NCBI GenBank assembly: GCA_038236965.1
Contig: JBBRZF010000034.1
Span: 1-25,388 of the forward strand
DNA from: JBBRZF01 sp038236965
GTDB lineage: Bacteria > Acidobacteriota > Terriglobia > Terriglobales > Acidobacteriaceae
Reading direction: 5' to 3'
Length of the DNA: 25,388 nt
The notes beneath the pieces were generated by a model. The model was not told the DNA's origin and did no database searches. It worked only from the letters and a program-made list of their open reading frames with translations. Made by a program: the position numbers and the translations under genes. The number at the start of each line of letters is the position of its first letter. Within the stretch, counting starts at the first letter, position 1. Below are positions 1-7,451 of the stretch, in pieces.

Positions 1-2
1 AC

Positions 3-1115
3 CCCGAGCACCCTCAACGCAAGGCGATAGAGACGGTGCCTCCCGGGCATGTCCTGGTCATGGACTGCAGACGCGAGACGCGCGCCGCGTCCGGCGGAGA
101 GATCCTGCTGACGAGGCTGAAAGTGCGCGGGGCCGCAGGCATAGTGACCGACGGTTGTTTGCGCGACAGCGAGGACATCCTCATGATGGACTTTCCGGTG
201 TATGGCGCCGGCGGCAGTGCGCCTCTCAATCTTGTCTGCCATCACGCGGTCGACATCAACCTGCCGATCGCATGCGGCGGCGTGGCGGTGTTTCCCGGCG
301 ACGTTCTGGTCGGCGACGGCGAGGGCGTGGTGGTGATACCGCGACACCTGGCCGACGAGGTCGCCCGCGACGCGCACGAGCAGGAAACGCTCGAGGAATT
401 CGTGCTCGGCGAAATCGCCGGAGGGCGGGCCTTGCCAGGCACCTATCCGCCCAACGCGGACACGCTGGTGGAGAATCGCAGTGAGCGCACGCGCTATCGC
501 CTCAGCGTCATGGGGCAGGAGATCGAAATCGATTCGCCGCTCACCGGGCGCCACCAGGTTCGCAATCTCGCGCTGGCCATCACCGCGGCCGAAGAGCTTT
601 CGCAATGCGGATTCCCCATCACGCCCGACAAAGTTGAAAAAGGCATTCGCGAGAGCGTGTGGCCGGGACGCTTGCAGGCTATCGCCGCCGACGCCGCTCG
701 TGGACGCCCGGAAATCGTCATCGACGTCGCGCACAATCCCGCAGGAGCGTGGGCCTTGCGTTCCGCGTTGTCGGAACGCTATCCCGACCGCGGACTGTTT
801 TTCGTCTTCGGTGCCATGCGCGACAAAGCAATCGGAGAAATGGCGCAGATACTCTTCCCGCTGGCGGAAGTCGTCGTGCTCACGCGTTCGCTCGACAATC
901 CGCGTTCGGCAGAGATTGCAGAGTTGCGTGCCGCAACAGAACCAAGCGGAGCAGAGATGGTGGAAGCCGAACCCGTTGCCGCCGCGCTGAAGAAGGCCTT
1001 CGAACTCGCGCGCCAGGCCGGTGCTCATCCTCGTCCCCACACGGGCGCGCCGCTGGTGGTCATCACCGGATCGATCTACGTAGTGGGAGACGCGCTTAAG
1101 GAACTGCGAATCTAG
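3..1115 (+). CDS. RraA-like domain fused in frame to the FolC C-terminal domain (5'-truncated chimera)
   Basis: The reading frame is open from base 3 and continues off the left edge, so the true start is outside the window; the first internal start codon is GTG at 36. Numbered from that GTG, residues 1-145 look like the C-terminal part of an RraA/HMG-aldolase-like protein: a VTDGCLRD motif (38-44), GGVAVFPGDV, and the typical tail LPGTYPPNADTL. From about residue 146 (near base 471) the protein becomes the C-terminal half of folylpolyglutamate/dihydrofolate synthase, with PLTGRHQVRNLALAI (168-182), DVAHNP (230-235) and the terminal ITGSIYVVGDAL. The FolC N-terminal ATP-binding domain is absent, so the gene cannot encode a complete FolC. 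It ends tail-to-tail with the glutamine-synthetase-like gene, and the stop codons overlap in CTAG. It may be a genuine fusion, a deletion product or an assembly join. Domain calls are confident; the biological reality of the fusion is not. Confidence 0.8.
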   Translation, partial: PEHPQRKAIETVPPGHVLVMDCRRETRAASGGEILLTRLKVRGAAGIVTDGCLRDSEDILMMDFPVYGAGGSAPLNLVCHHAVDINLPIACGGVAVFPGDVLVGDGEGVVVIPRHLADEVARDAHEQETLEEFVLGEIAGGRALPGTYPPNADTLVENRSERTRYRLSVMGQEIEIDSPLTGRHQVRNLALAITAAEELSQCGFPITPDKVEKGIRESVWPGRLQAIAADAARGRPEIVIDVAHNPAGAWALRSALSERYPDRGLFFVFGAMRDKAIGEMAQILFPLAEVVVLTRSLDNPRSAEIAELRAATEPSGAEMVEAEPVAAALKKAFELARQAGAHPRPHTGAPLVVITGSIYVVGDALKELRI

Positions 1116-2668
1116 TGTTTGTGCAGGTCGTGATGCATGATTTTGCGCGTCTCGTGCAGACGATCATCGGCCGGCATGTCCACCAATCTCTGATTCATGT
1201 TCTCGTCGTGTTCGGCGTCCAACAGGTCGGAGACGTAATCGATCACCGCCGCCGGGAAGATGCTGTCGCGTTCGTAGAGACCGCGCTTCTCGCGCAACAA
1301 TCTTGCCGACTCCACACAACTCTTCGGTAGCGGCTTCAAGGTTTTCAGCAACGTTTCGTCCTTGAAGATGTTGCCGCGCACATACAGCCTGTCGGCGATC
1401 TCCAGCGACTCCGCGTGCGTCATGCCCCACTCGGCGGCCATGGCGATTCCGGCCAGCAGCAGATGCACGATGGCCGACCCGTCGGGCGAGCGCAACTCCA
1501 CCGTCTGTCGTCCTTCGCGATCGGTAAAGCCCGTGAGCTGTTGCGGATTCAGGTTGCCCGCCAGGTGCTTCACGTTGGACCAGCCAAGCGGCACGCGAAT
1601 CATCGCCGAGCGATTCATATCGCTCCAGCAGATGCGCGTCGGCGCTTCCTGGTTCGGAACCAGTCGCAAGTATGCGGACGACACCGTGTTGCCAAAAGCC
1701 GTCAGCGAATCGGCGTACGTGCAAAGTCCGCCAATGACTTTGCGCGCTTCTGTCGAGACTGCGCCCGTATCGTCTGTCATTACGTTATGGCCGTCCCTCA
1801 CTACTTGCATGTGTACGTGAAAGCCATTGCCCGCGACGCCTTCTTCGATCTTCGGCGCAAAGGTCGCTACGCATCCATGCTTGTAGGCCACGTTGCGGAT
1901 AAGCCAGCGCGCCATCGCCAGGTTGTCGCCCGCGTCTTCGATCGGTGCCGGCAGGAATTCGATCTCCAACTGCTCGGCGCTCTTGCCCTTGATCTCAGGC
2001 AGGTCGCTGCGCACGCTGTCGATGTAGCCCACTTCGCTGTGCGCGTACTTGATGGCGCCGGTGATCTGCGAGATGTAGCGCATCATCTCGTTGAGCACGG
2101 CGCCGCTTTTTACGAAAGGAGCTGAGGCGTGATATCCGCGCTGCTTGTCTGCCGGGAAGAGATTGGTCGGCATATCGCTGAGCAGAAAGAATTCCAGCTC
2201 GCCGAGCGCGTGGAGTTCGGCTCCGGTCTTCTTGCGGAAGAGCGCGGCGGCGTTATGCAGAATGGTGTCGAGCGCAAACGGCGCAAGCTGCCCATCGCGC
2301 GTCAGGTAGCGGCAGGTCACATCGAGCGAACCGTCGTCAAACGGATTGAGGAATGCCGTCTTGTAAACGGGGACGACGTACAGATCGGAGAGTGCCGTCT
2401 CAACCATGCCCTTAAAGAGCGACGAGCCATCCACGCGTTCGCCGTCGGCGAGAATACGCTCGGCCTGGAAGCGATTGGCGATGGGGATTTTAAGTTCTTT
2501 GTATTTGCCGTCGAGCGCGGTGTAATGGAAGGTGATGCGTTCGATCTGGCGTTCTTCGATGACCTTGATGAGGTCTTCGCGAGTGAACTCCTCGCGCGGC
2601 TTATCGACGATGAGCGAGATAGGGTTTGTGAGTGCGTAAGGATGAATCAGTTCTGAGGTTGACCGCAT
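1112..2668 (-). CDS. Glutamine synthetase family protein (type I-like)
   Basis: 518 residues. Glutamine synthetases make glutamine from glutamate, ammonia and ATP in the cytoplasm; some relatives gamma-glutamylate amines instead. Family landmarks occur in order: an N-terminal beta-grasp region ending in DGSSL (80-84), the metal-binding ELE (157-159), NGFHVHM (281-287, the ATP/metal loop), RLVPNQEAP (335-343), NRSAMIRVP (352-360), and ELRSPDGSA (391-399), which carries the catalytic-loop Arg. I see no NLY-type adenylylation tyrosine near the C-terminus, so GlnE-type control is not evident. The start is ATG at 2668 with a GGAG-type ribosome site a few bases upstream. No PII, ammonium transporter or NtrBC gene is nearby, so whether this is the main GlnA or a specialised homologue cannot be decided here. 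Confidence 0.9.
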   Translation of the reverse strand: MRSTSELIHPYALTNPISLIVDKPREEFTREDLIKVIEERQIERITFHYTALDGKYKELKIPIANRFQAERILADGERVDGSSLFKGMVETALSDLYVVPVYKTAFLNPFDDGSLDVTCRYLTRDGQLAPFALDTILHNAAALFRKKTGAELHALGELEFFLLSDMPTNLFPADKQRGYHASAPFVKSGAVLNEMMRYISQITGAIKYAHSEVGYIDSVRSDLPEIKGKSAEQLEIEFLPAPIEDAGDNLAMARWLIRNVAYKHGCVATFAPKIEEGVAGNGFHVHMQVVRDGHNVMTDDTGAVSTEARKVIGGLCTYADSLTAFGNTVSSAYLRLVPNQEAPTRICWSDMNRSAMIRVPLGWSNVKHLAGNLNPQQLTGFTDREGRQTVELRSPDGSAIVHLLLAGIAMAAEWGMTHAESLEIADRLYVRGNIFKDETLLKTLKPLPKSCVESARLLREKRGLYERDSIFPAAVIDYVSDLLDAEHDENMNQRLVDMPADDRLHETRKIMHHDLHKH

Positions 2669-2716
2669 AAAAAGGGCTCCAAAGGCAAGCCAAGAAGCAT
2701 ACCAATCGCGGCGAAT

Positions 2717-2756
2717 CAGGGGAAGGGCGAAAATGCTTCGAAATTCATTTGGATAA
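2717..2756 (+). other. Shine-Dalgarno plus seven-codon uORF, or the true start of the next gene if one T is extra
   Basis: A strong purine-rich site (AGGGGAAGGG, from about 2718) precedes an ATG at 2733. That ATG opens a seven-codon frame ending in TAA at 2754-2756, overlapping the TTG start (2749) of the following membrane protein. Removing one T from the TTT at 2748-2750 would join the ATG in frame to the membrane protein. It could be a leader peptide, a translational-coupling device or a sequence error. Confidence 0.35.
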
Positions 2757-3171
2757 CAGCCTGCAGGTGCTTACAATCGCGGCGTTCACGACCATGATCA
2801 ACTACATGTACATCCAGAAGGAGTGGATCGTATCGCCCTTCGCGCGGCGCTTTTATCGCGCCACGGCGCGAGGCTCGGTCGCGTTCCTATTCTTCGCCGT
2901 ATTTGTGGCGATGGGATTTCTACCGGCGTTCTTTGCTCCCTTGGCGAAGGCACTGTTGTTGGCCGGTGCGCTCAGCACGGGAGCCACAATGTTAGGAATG
3001 GAGTGCTTTCTCTTCCTCTTCGACAACAAATCACTTGCATACAAGCAGGTCTTCTGGTTCTTCATGATGTTGCTGCCGCTCGGCGCCACTATATTCTGCT
3101 TCCTCGTCTATTCGCGCTCAAGCGCCTTTGTCTCGACGCCCCAGGATTCGTCGTTCCAGGCTTCCGCGTAA
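2749..3171 (+). CDS. Small hydrophobic membrane protein, unknown function
   Basis: 140 residues, not recognised. It is strongly hydrophobic, with about four candidate membrane spans: roughly residues 5-22, 44-60, 64-90 (possibly one long span or a span plus loop) and 100-121. Short basic linkers such as FARRFYRATARG lie between spans 1 and 2. The C-terminal 20 residues are polar and Ser-rich. I see no catalytic or ligand motif. The start is uncertain: TTG at 2749 has no convincing ribosome site, whereas an ATG at 2733 with a strong site lies one base out of frame. The gene is divergent from the glutamine-synthetase-like gene and convergent with the Hsp15-like gene. Confidence 0.65.
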   Translation: MDNSLQVLTIAAFTTMINYMYIQKEWIVSPFARRFYRATARGSVAFLFFAVFVAMGFLPAFFAPLAKALLLAGALSTGATMLGMECFLFLFDNKSLAYKQVFWFFMMLLPLGATIFCFLVYSRSSAFVSTPQDSSFQASA

Positions 3172-3198
3172 CGATGCGCAGCCTCAGTGCGCGCATCT

Positions 3199-3582
3199 TC
3201 ACTCTCGGTTTCTGAACTGAATGATCTTTCGCCGGTCGCGTTTTGAGGGACGGTTGTCAGGCGCGGGCTCGAACAGGTTCATGGCTTTGCGTTCTGCTGC
3301 CACTTTTTGCCGCAACTCCCGGCTCGCGTCTGTCTCGCGATAGAGCGTCTGAGCGACCGCCGCCGGGCCACGCATCTCGCTCAGCAGCAGGACTTCAATT
3401 TCGAAGTCGCCCGCCGGAGACGTCACGCGCAACATGTCTCCCACGCGAGCGTCGCGCGCAGGTTTGGCTGGCTGTCCGTGCGAGAGGATCCTGCCGAGTT
3501 CGCAGGCCTTTTTTGCCAGGGCACGCGTCTTGAAGAACCTCGCTGCCCAAAGCCAAATATCCATTCGTACGCTGGTCGTCAT
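3199..3582 (-). CDS. hslR: Hsp15-like S4-domain RNA-binding protein
   Basis: 127 residues. The family binds nucleic acid through an S4 domain; in E. coli Hsp15 recognises stalled 50S subunits that carry nascent chains. The opening MDIWLWAARFFKTRALAKKA (residues 7-26) is the family signature, followed by the S4 loop with ILSHGQPAKPARDARVGD and the strand MLRVTSP. The C-terminal tail is basic (SKRDRRKI), as in the family, and the length matches. The start is ATG at 3582; the in-frame ATG of MDIWLW is also possible. A -10-like TATAGT lies only seven bases upstream of the ATG, so the transcript may be nearly leaderless. Confidence 0.88.
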   Translation of the reverse strand: MTTSVRMDIWLWAARFFKTRALAKKACELGRILSHGQPAKPARDARVGDMLRVTSPAGDFEIEVLLLSEMRGPAAVAQTLYRETDASRELRQKVAAERKAMNLFEPAPDNRPSKRDRRKIIQFRNRE

Positions 3583-3590
3583 CTATTTCA

Positions 3591-3618
3591 CTATAGCGGG
3601 GGAGTTCTTTGCAGTAAA
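3591..3618 (-). promoter_or_regulatory. Putative promoter of hslR, giving a near-leaderless mRNA
   Basis: On the minus strand, TTTACT (complement of 3613-3618) and TATAGT (complement of 3591-3596) are 16 bases apart. Transcription would begin about two bases before the ATG at 3582. This was judged by eye only. Confidence 0.35.
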
Positions 3619-3662
3619 ACTCGTCAATTTCGCCCCGCGTAAATTATCCTAGTAAGGCCCTC

Positions 3663-4457
3663 ATGAACCTGAGCAAACCCACGGCAGCCCAGCGCTGGCT
3701 ATCTTTCGGATTTATCGACCCGCTTATTTACATGTACACAGTGGTGCTCGGTACGTTGTCGCTGATTGCGTCGTTCTTCGACCACGATGGCAACATTCAG
3801 CATGGCTTCGCGCGGCTGTGGTCCACGCTCATCTTGAAGACGGCCTTTTGCCCGCTCACCGTCGAAGGTTTGGAAAAGCTCGACGGCAGCAAGTCGCACG
3901 TTCTGGTGGCCAACCATCTTTCCGCGCTAGATATCCCCACGCTTTATTCGGCGCTGCCATTCCAGTTCCGCATCATGGCGAAGAAGGAGCTGTTTCGTTA
4001 TCCGTTCATGGGATGGCACCTCGCGCGCTCCGGGCAGATTCCGCTCGAACTCGATGATGCGCGCGCGTCGATTCGCAGCCTTCTACATGCCAGCAGAACG
4101 GCGCACCATGGAATGCCGCTGATGATCTTTCCCGAGGGCGGACGCACGGAAGACGGAACCATGAAGGAGTTCAAAGGTGGCGCGTTCTTTGTTGCCATTC
4201 GCGCGCAGGTCGACGTCGTGCCGCTGGTGCTCATCGGAACCTACGAAGCGTTGCCGATGAATCATTACGTGATACGTTCACGTCCATTCAAATTGATTGT
4301 TGGAGATACTATCCCCACTGCCGGACTCAGGCCGCGCGATGCCGACAAGTTGGCCGCGCAAACCAAGGCCGCCATGGAAGACATCTACTACGCGCATGCC
4401 GACACGCCCGACCCGCGCAAGCAGACAACGCCGGACCGCGTAGAGGCGGTGGACTGA
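3663..4457 (+). CDS. plsC: 1-acyl-sn-glycerol-3-phosphate acyltransferase (PlsC family)
   Basis: 264 residues. It transfers an acyl chain to lysophosphatidic acid to make phosphatidic acid, the second step of phospholipid synthesis, at the inner membrane. An N-terminal hydrophobic segment (about 18-38) anchors the protein. Acyltransferase block I is NHLSALD (84-90, the H-x4-D catalytic pair), block II is near the KKELFRYPFMGW stretch, block III is FPEGGRT (156-162), and block IV is VPLVLIG. Length is normal. An AAGG ribosome site precedes the ATG. The stop overlaps the next start by one base (TGATG), so the two genes are very likely co-translated. Confidence 0.92.
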   Translation: MNLSKPTAAQRWLSFGFIDPLIYMYTVVLGTLSLIASFFDHDGNIQHGFARLWSTLILKTAFCPLTVEGLEKLDGSKSHVLVANHLSALDIPTLYSALPFQFRIMAKKELFRYPFMGWHLARSGQIPLELDDARASIRSLLHASRTAHHGMPLMIFPEGGRTEDGTMKEFKGGAFFVAIRAQVDVVPLVLIGTYEALPMNHYVIRSRPFKLIVGDTIPTAGLRPRDADKLAAQTKAAMEDIYYAHADTPDPRKQTTPDRVEAVD

Positions 4458-5251
4458 TGTCTGACCTGCGTCCACGCATCGCCATTCCAACCCCCAACTC
4501 GAACGCCGAGTACTCGGCGCGCACGCTGCCCGCCTACGCGAAAGCCGTGGAAGCCGCTGGCGGAGAGCCTGTAGAAATCCCTATCTCCGCCACTCCCCGC
4601 GAGATAGCGCAACTGGCCAAAACCTGCGACGCCGTTCTCCTGCCCGGCAGTCCTGCTGACGTAGATCCGCAAAAATATGGCGCGGAGCTCGACTCGCACT
4701 CCGCCGCGGCAGACGGGAAGCGCGAGGACGCCGACGAACTGCTCATCCAGGACGCGCACAACATGCGCAAGCCCATCCTTGGCATCTGCTTCGGAATGCA
4801 GTCGCTCAACGTGTGGCGCACGGGAACCTTGCGCCAGCACATCACGACGCAGGTAAAACATTCGCGTCCTGCCGAGTGGCCCAAGGAACGGCATCCCGAA
4901 CACCCCGTCATCATCGAAGGCGGCACGCATTTATTGCGCGTCATGCGCGAGGCCATCGATCAGCAGAAGGGCTCGCCGAAGATCTGCGTCAATTCCAGCC
5001 ATCACCAGTCGGTGCTCAAGCTAGGCGACGGACTCATCAAGGTCGCCTATTGTCCCGAAGATGGCATCGTCGAAGCCTTTGAGAATGCCGCGCCCGAGCA
5101 CTTCGTCATCGGCGTGCAGTGGCATCCAGAGCGCAGTTACGAGCAGGAGGAACCTTCGCGCGCGCTCTTCCGCGCCTTCATAGAAGCTGCTCGTGAGTGG
5201 CACAAAACGGCGCGCACCGCCAAGGCCGACTTCGAAACCCTCGGCGACTAA
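4457..5251 (+). CDS. Class I glutamine amidotransferase, gamma-glutamyl hydrolase type (peptidase C26)
   Basis: 264 residues. The family hydrolyses gamma-glutamyl amide bonds, for example gamma-glutamyl-GABA in PuuD. The catalytic triad is visible: Cys111 in GICFGMQ, and His223 and Glu225 in GVQWHPE. The LLPGSPADVDP block (61-71) and the NSSHHQSV segment (179-186) fit the PuuD/C26 group. The substrate is unknown, and no putrescine-pathway gene is adjacent. The translational overlap with plsC suggests one operon, but a biochemical link is not obvious. Confidence 0.88.
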   Translation: MSDLRPRIAIPTPNSNAEYSARTLPAYAKAVEAAGGEPVEIPISATPREIAQLAKTCDAVLLPGSPADVDPQKYGAELDSHSAAADGKREDADELLIQDAHNMRKPILGICFGMQSLNVWRTGTLRQHITTQVKHSRPAEWPKERHPEHPVIIEGGTHLLRVMREAIDQQKGSPKICVNSSHHQSVLKLGDGLIKVAYCPEDGIVEAFENAAPEHFVIGVQWHPERSYEQEEPSRALFRAFIEAAREWHKTARTAKADFETLGD

Positions 5252-5321
5252 CCAGCAACTCTGGCCCACAGCAGCTCGCGATTTTCTTCCGCCTGAGTTC
5301 CTGCTCCTCCCAAAATAGACA

Positions 5322-5362
5322 TACAATCTGTGACACTCGGCAAGCGTGGGGCTTGCCAGTGT
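5322..5362 (+). promoter_or_regulatory. TACAAT -10-like box followed by a strong hairpin ahead of the methyltransferase gene
   Basis: A TACAAT box at 5322-5327 has no good -35 partner. Directly after it, ACACT-C-GGCAAGC (5333-5345), loop GTGGG, and GCTTGCC-AGTGT (5351-5362) form a 12-pair stem with one bulged C. If the -10 is real, the mRNA would start at the hairpin base. Alternatively the hairpin ends transcription of the plsC operon, although no T-run follows. Confidence 0.4.
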
Positions 5363-5470
5363 AGGTCCCATTCCAAACTGTTTCCCGCGTATTTCCCATG
5401 AGGTGTTTTTAAGCCCGCTGCAACGCAGGATTCGCGTCCTGTTCCCGATCCGCAGAAACTCCAGGAATTC

Positions 5471-6496
5471 ATGCAGAAGTTCGTCGGCGATCTTGGCGCT
5501 TCCATGACGGCGGCCCTGGTTCTCGTTGGCGACGAACTCGGCCTTTACAGGGCGCTGGCCCGTTCAGGCAAGGCGCTCAACAGCACCGAACTCGCCCAGG
5601 CCACGGCCACCGAAGAGCGTTATGTGCGCGAATGGCTATCGCAGCAAGCCGCCTCCGGTTACGTGACCTTGACCGACGACGACAAGTTCACGCTCACGCC
5701 CGAGCAGGCTTTCGCGCTCGCTTACGAAGACAGTCCCGCGTACACTCCCGGCGCCTTCCAGATCGTCTCCGCGATGATCAAGGACCAGCACAAAGTCACG
5801 GAAGCCTTTCGTTCCGGTTCCGGCGTGGGATGGCACGAGCATCATCCCTCCCTCTTCGAAGGCACCGAGCGTTTCTTCCGTCCCAACTACGCATCGAATC
5901 TGATCGCTTCGTGGATTCCTGCGCTGGAAGGCGTTAGGGAAAAACTTGAGCGCGGTGCGCGAGTGGCCGATGTCGGTTGCGGATTTGGTGCGTCCACCAT
6001 TCTCATGGCGCAAGCTTATCCGAAATCCGAGTTCATCGGTTTCGACTATCACCAGGCTTCCATCGAGAAGGCGCGCGAACGTGCGGAGAAAGCGGGCGTT
6101 GCCGACCGGATTGAATTCCAGGTTTCCACGGCCAAGGAATTTCCCGGCACAGGCTACGACCTGGTGACGTTCTTCGATTGCCTGCACGACATGGGCGATC
6201 CGGCGGGGGCGGCGGCGCACGTTCGCGCTACTCTGGCCAAAGGCGGCACGTGGATGATCGTGGAACCGTTTGCAAACGACAATCTCCGCGACAACCTCAA
6301 TCCCGTTGGACGCGTCTTCTACGCGGCCTCCACCATGATCTGCACTCCGGCTTCGCGGTCGCAGGAAGTGGGCGCGGCCCTAGGTGCGCAGGCGGGCGAG
6401 CCGCGCATCCGCGATTGTGTGACTGCGGGAGGGTTCACTCACTTCCGTCGCGCCGCGGAAACACCCTTCAACCTCGTCTTCGAAGCGCGTCCCTAG
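5471..6496 (+). CDS. SAM-dependent methyltransferase with N-terminal winged helix
   Basis: 341 residues. Residues 1-80 form a winged-helix-like region (ALVLVGDELGLYRAL, ERYVREWLSQQAASGYV) of the kind that precedes the catalytic domain in Rv2258c-like methyltransferases and serves dimerisation or substrate binding. The class I Rossmann core begins with VADVGCGFGAS (about 163-173, motif I). FIGFDYH (motif II) and a FFDCLHDMGDP strand follow. The substrate is unknown. ATG 5471 has an AGGA site four bases upstream. However, the frame stays open upstream to 5402 and encodes DPQKLQEF, which resembles the N-terminus of relatives, with no usable start codon. An ATG at 5398 lies one base out of frame (see findings). 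Confidence 0.85.
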   Translation: MQKFVGDLGASMTAALVLVGDELGLYRALARSGKALNSTELAQATATEERYVREWLSQQAASGYVTLTDDDKFTLTPEQAFALAYEDSPAYTPGAFQIVSAMIKDQHKVTEAFRSGSGVGWHEHHPSLFEGTERFFRPNYASNLIASWIPALEGVREKLERGARVADVGCGFGASTILMAQAYPKSEFIGFDYHQASIEKARERAEKAGVADRIEFQVSTAKEFPGTGYDLVTFFDCLHDMGDPAGAAAHVRATLAKGGTWMIVEPFANDNLRDNLNPVGRVFYAASTMICTPASRSQEVGAALGAQAGEPRIRDCVTAGGFTHFRRAAETPFNLVFEARP

Positions 6497-6529
6497 CGGT
6501 TAACCGCAGCTTCGCAGCCACCAGCCAGC

Positions 6530-6560
6530 AATACGCCCGCTGACTTCAGCGGGCGTATTT
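6530..6560. terminator. Strong hairpin terminator after the methyltransferase gene
   Basis: AATACGCCCGCTGA (6530-6543) and TCAGCGGGCGTATT (6546-6559) are perfect 14-base inverted arms separated by two bases. They sit 33 bases after the stop codon and end in TTT. The short T-run is imperfect for a classical intrinsic terminator, but stem length and position support it. Confidence 0.7.
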
Positions 6561-6593
6561 GCGTGCTGCATGGTTTGTGCCTTGCGCTTCATC

Positions 6594-6599
6594 TATAAT
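6594..6599 (+). promoter_or_regulatory. Consensus -10 box upstream of the SDR gene
   Basis: A perfect TATAAT lies 15 bases before the preferred ATG (6615) and after the terminator. No good -35 was found at 16-18 bases, so this rests on the -10 and its position. Confidence 0.35.
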
Positions 6600-6614
6600 T
6601 CGCGCGGACTCATT

Positions 6615-7385
6615 ATGGCCGTCACATTATCGCTGGAAGGCAAAGTTGCCCTCATTACCGGAGGCTCGCGCGGCATCGGCGCAGCCTGTGTTCGCATGTT
6701 CGTCGAAGCCGGAGCGCGCGTCGCGTTCAATTATCAGCAGGCGAAAGAATCTGCCGAGGCGCTGGTGCTGGAGCTCGGCGAATACAATTGTTTCGCCATA
6801 CAGGCCGACCTCGAAGGCGAAGGTGGCGAGGAGATGCTCGTCCAGGAGACGCTCTCACATTACGGAAGCATCGATGCCCTGGTCGTCAATCACGGCATCT
6901 GGCCTCCGCAGGACCAGCCCATCGATGACATGCCTGTCGAGCAGTGGGGGCGCACCATGGCCATTAACTTGGACAGCGTCTTTCTGCTGGTGAAGTACAC
7001 CGTCGCGCAGATGAAGCAGCAGCCCGAAGGCGGCAAGATTGTCATCGTCAGCTCCACCGCCGGGCAGCGCGGAGAAGCTTTCCATTGCGACTACGCGGCC
7101 ACCAAGGGCGCAGTCATTAGCATGGTCAAAGGACTTTCCACGGAACTCGCGCACAACGGCATAAACGTCAACTGCGTGGCGCCCGGATGGGTGGCCACCG
7201 ATATGACGGCACCGGTGCTCAATGATCCGTCCAGGAACGAAAAGATATTTGCCGCCATCCCGCTCGGACGCGCTGCCAAGCCCGACGAACTTGCCGCGCC
7301 CATTTTATTTTTGTGCACCGAACACGCCGGATTTATCACCGGAGAGGTTTTCAATGTGAATGGCGGCGCCGTGCTGGTGGGCTGA
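6615..7385 (+). CDS. Short-chain dehydrogenase/reductase, FabG-like
   Basis: 256 residues from the preferred ATG. NAD(P)-dependent oxidoreductase with a Rossmann fold: TGGSRGIG (15-22) binds the cofactor, NHG (92-94) replaces the usual NAG, Asn118 (AINLDS) is a catalytic position, Ser146/147 lie in VSSTAG, and Tyr160 and Lys164 form the YAATK catalytic pair. A C-terminal FNVNGGAVLVG closes the family fold. It resembles 3-oxoacyl-ACP reductase, but with no fab genes nearby the substrate stays open. The frame extends upstream to 6570. I chose 6615 because the domain begins there and TATAAT lies just upstream, inside that extension. Confidence 0.9.
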   Translation: MAVTLSLEGKVALITGGSRGIGAACVRMFVEAGARVAFNYQQAKESAEALVLELGEYNCFAIQADLEGEGGEEMLVQETLSHYGSIDALVVNHGIWPPQDQPIDDMPVEQWGRTMAINLDSVFLLVKYTVAQMKQQPEGGKIVIVSSTAGQRGEAFHCDYAATKGAVISMVKGLSTELAHNGINVNCVAPGWVATDMTAPVLNDPSRNEKIFAAIPLGRAAKPDELAAPILFLCTEHAGFITGEVFNVNGGAVLVG

Positions 7386-7409
7386 CCGCCAGCTGGCCGC
7401 AAGGAATAA

Positions 7410-7432
7410 AGCAGCGAAAAGCTGCTGTTCTG
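7410..7432 (+). terminator. Weak hairpin after the SDR gene
   Basis: AGCAGC-GAAAA-GCTGCT (7410-7426) followed by a T-rich stretch, 24 bases after the stop codon. The stem has only six pairs, so it may attenuate rather than stop transcription into the next gene. Confidence 0.3.
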
Positions 7433-7451
7433 CTTCTAATGTCTCAGTCCC

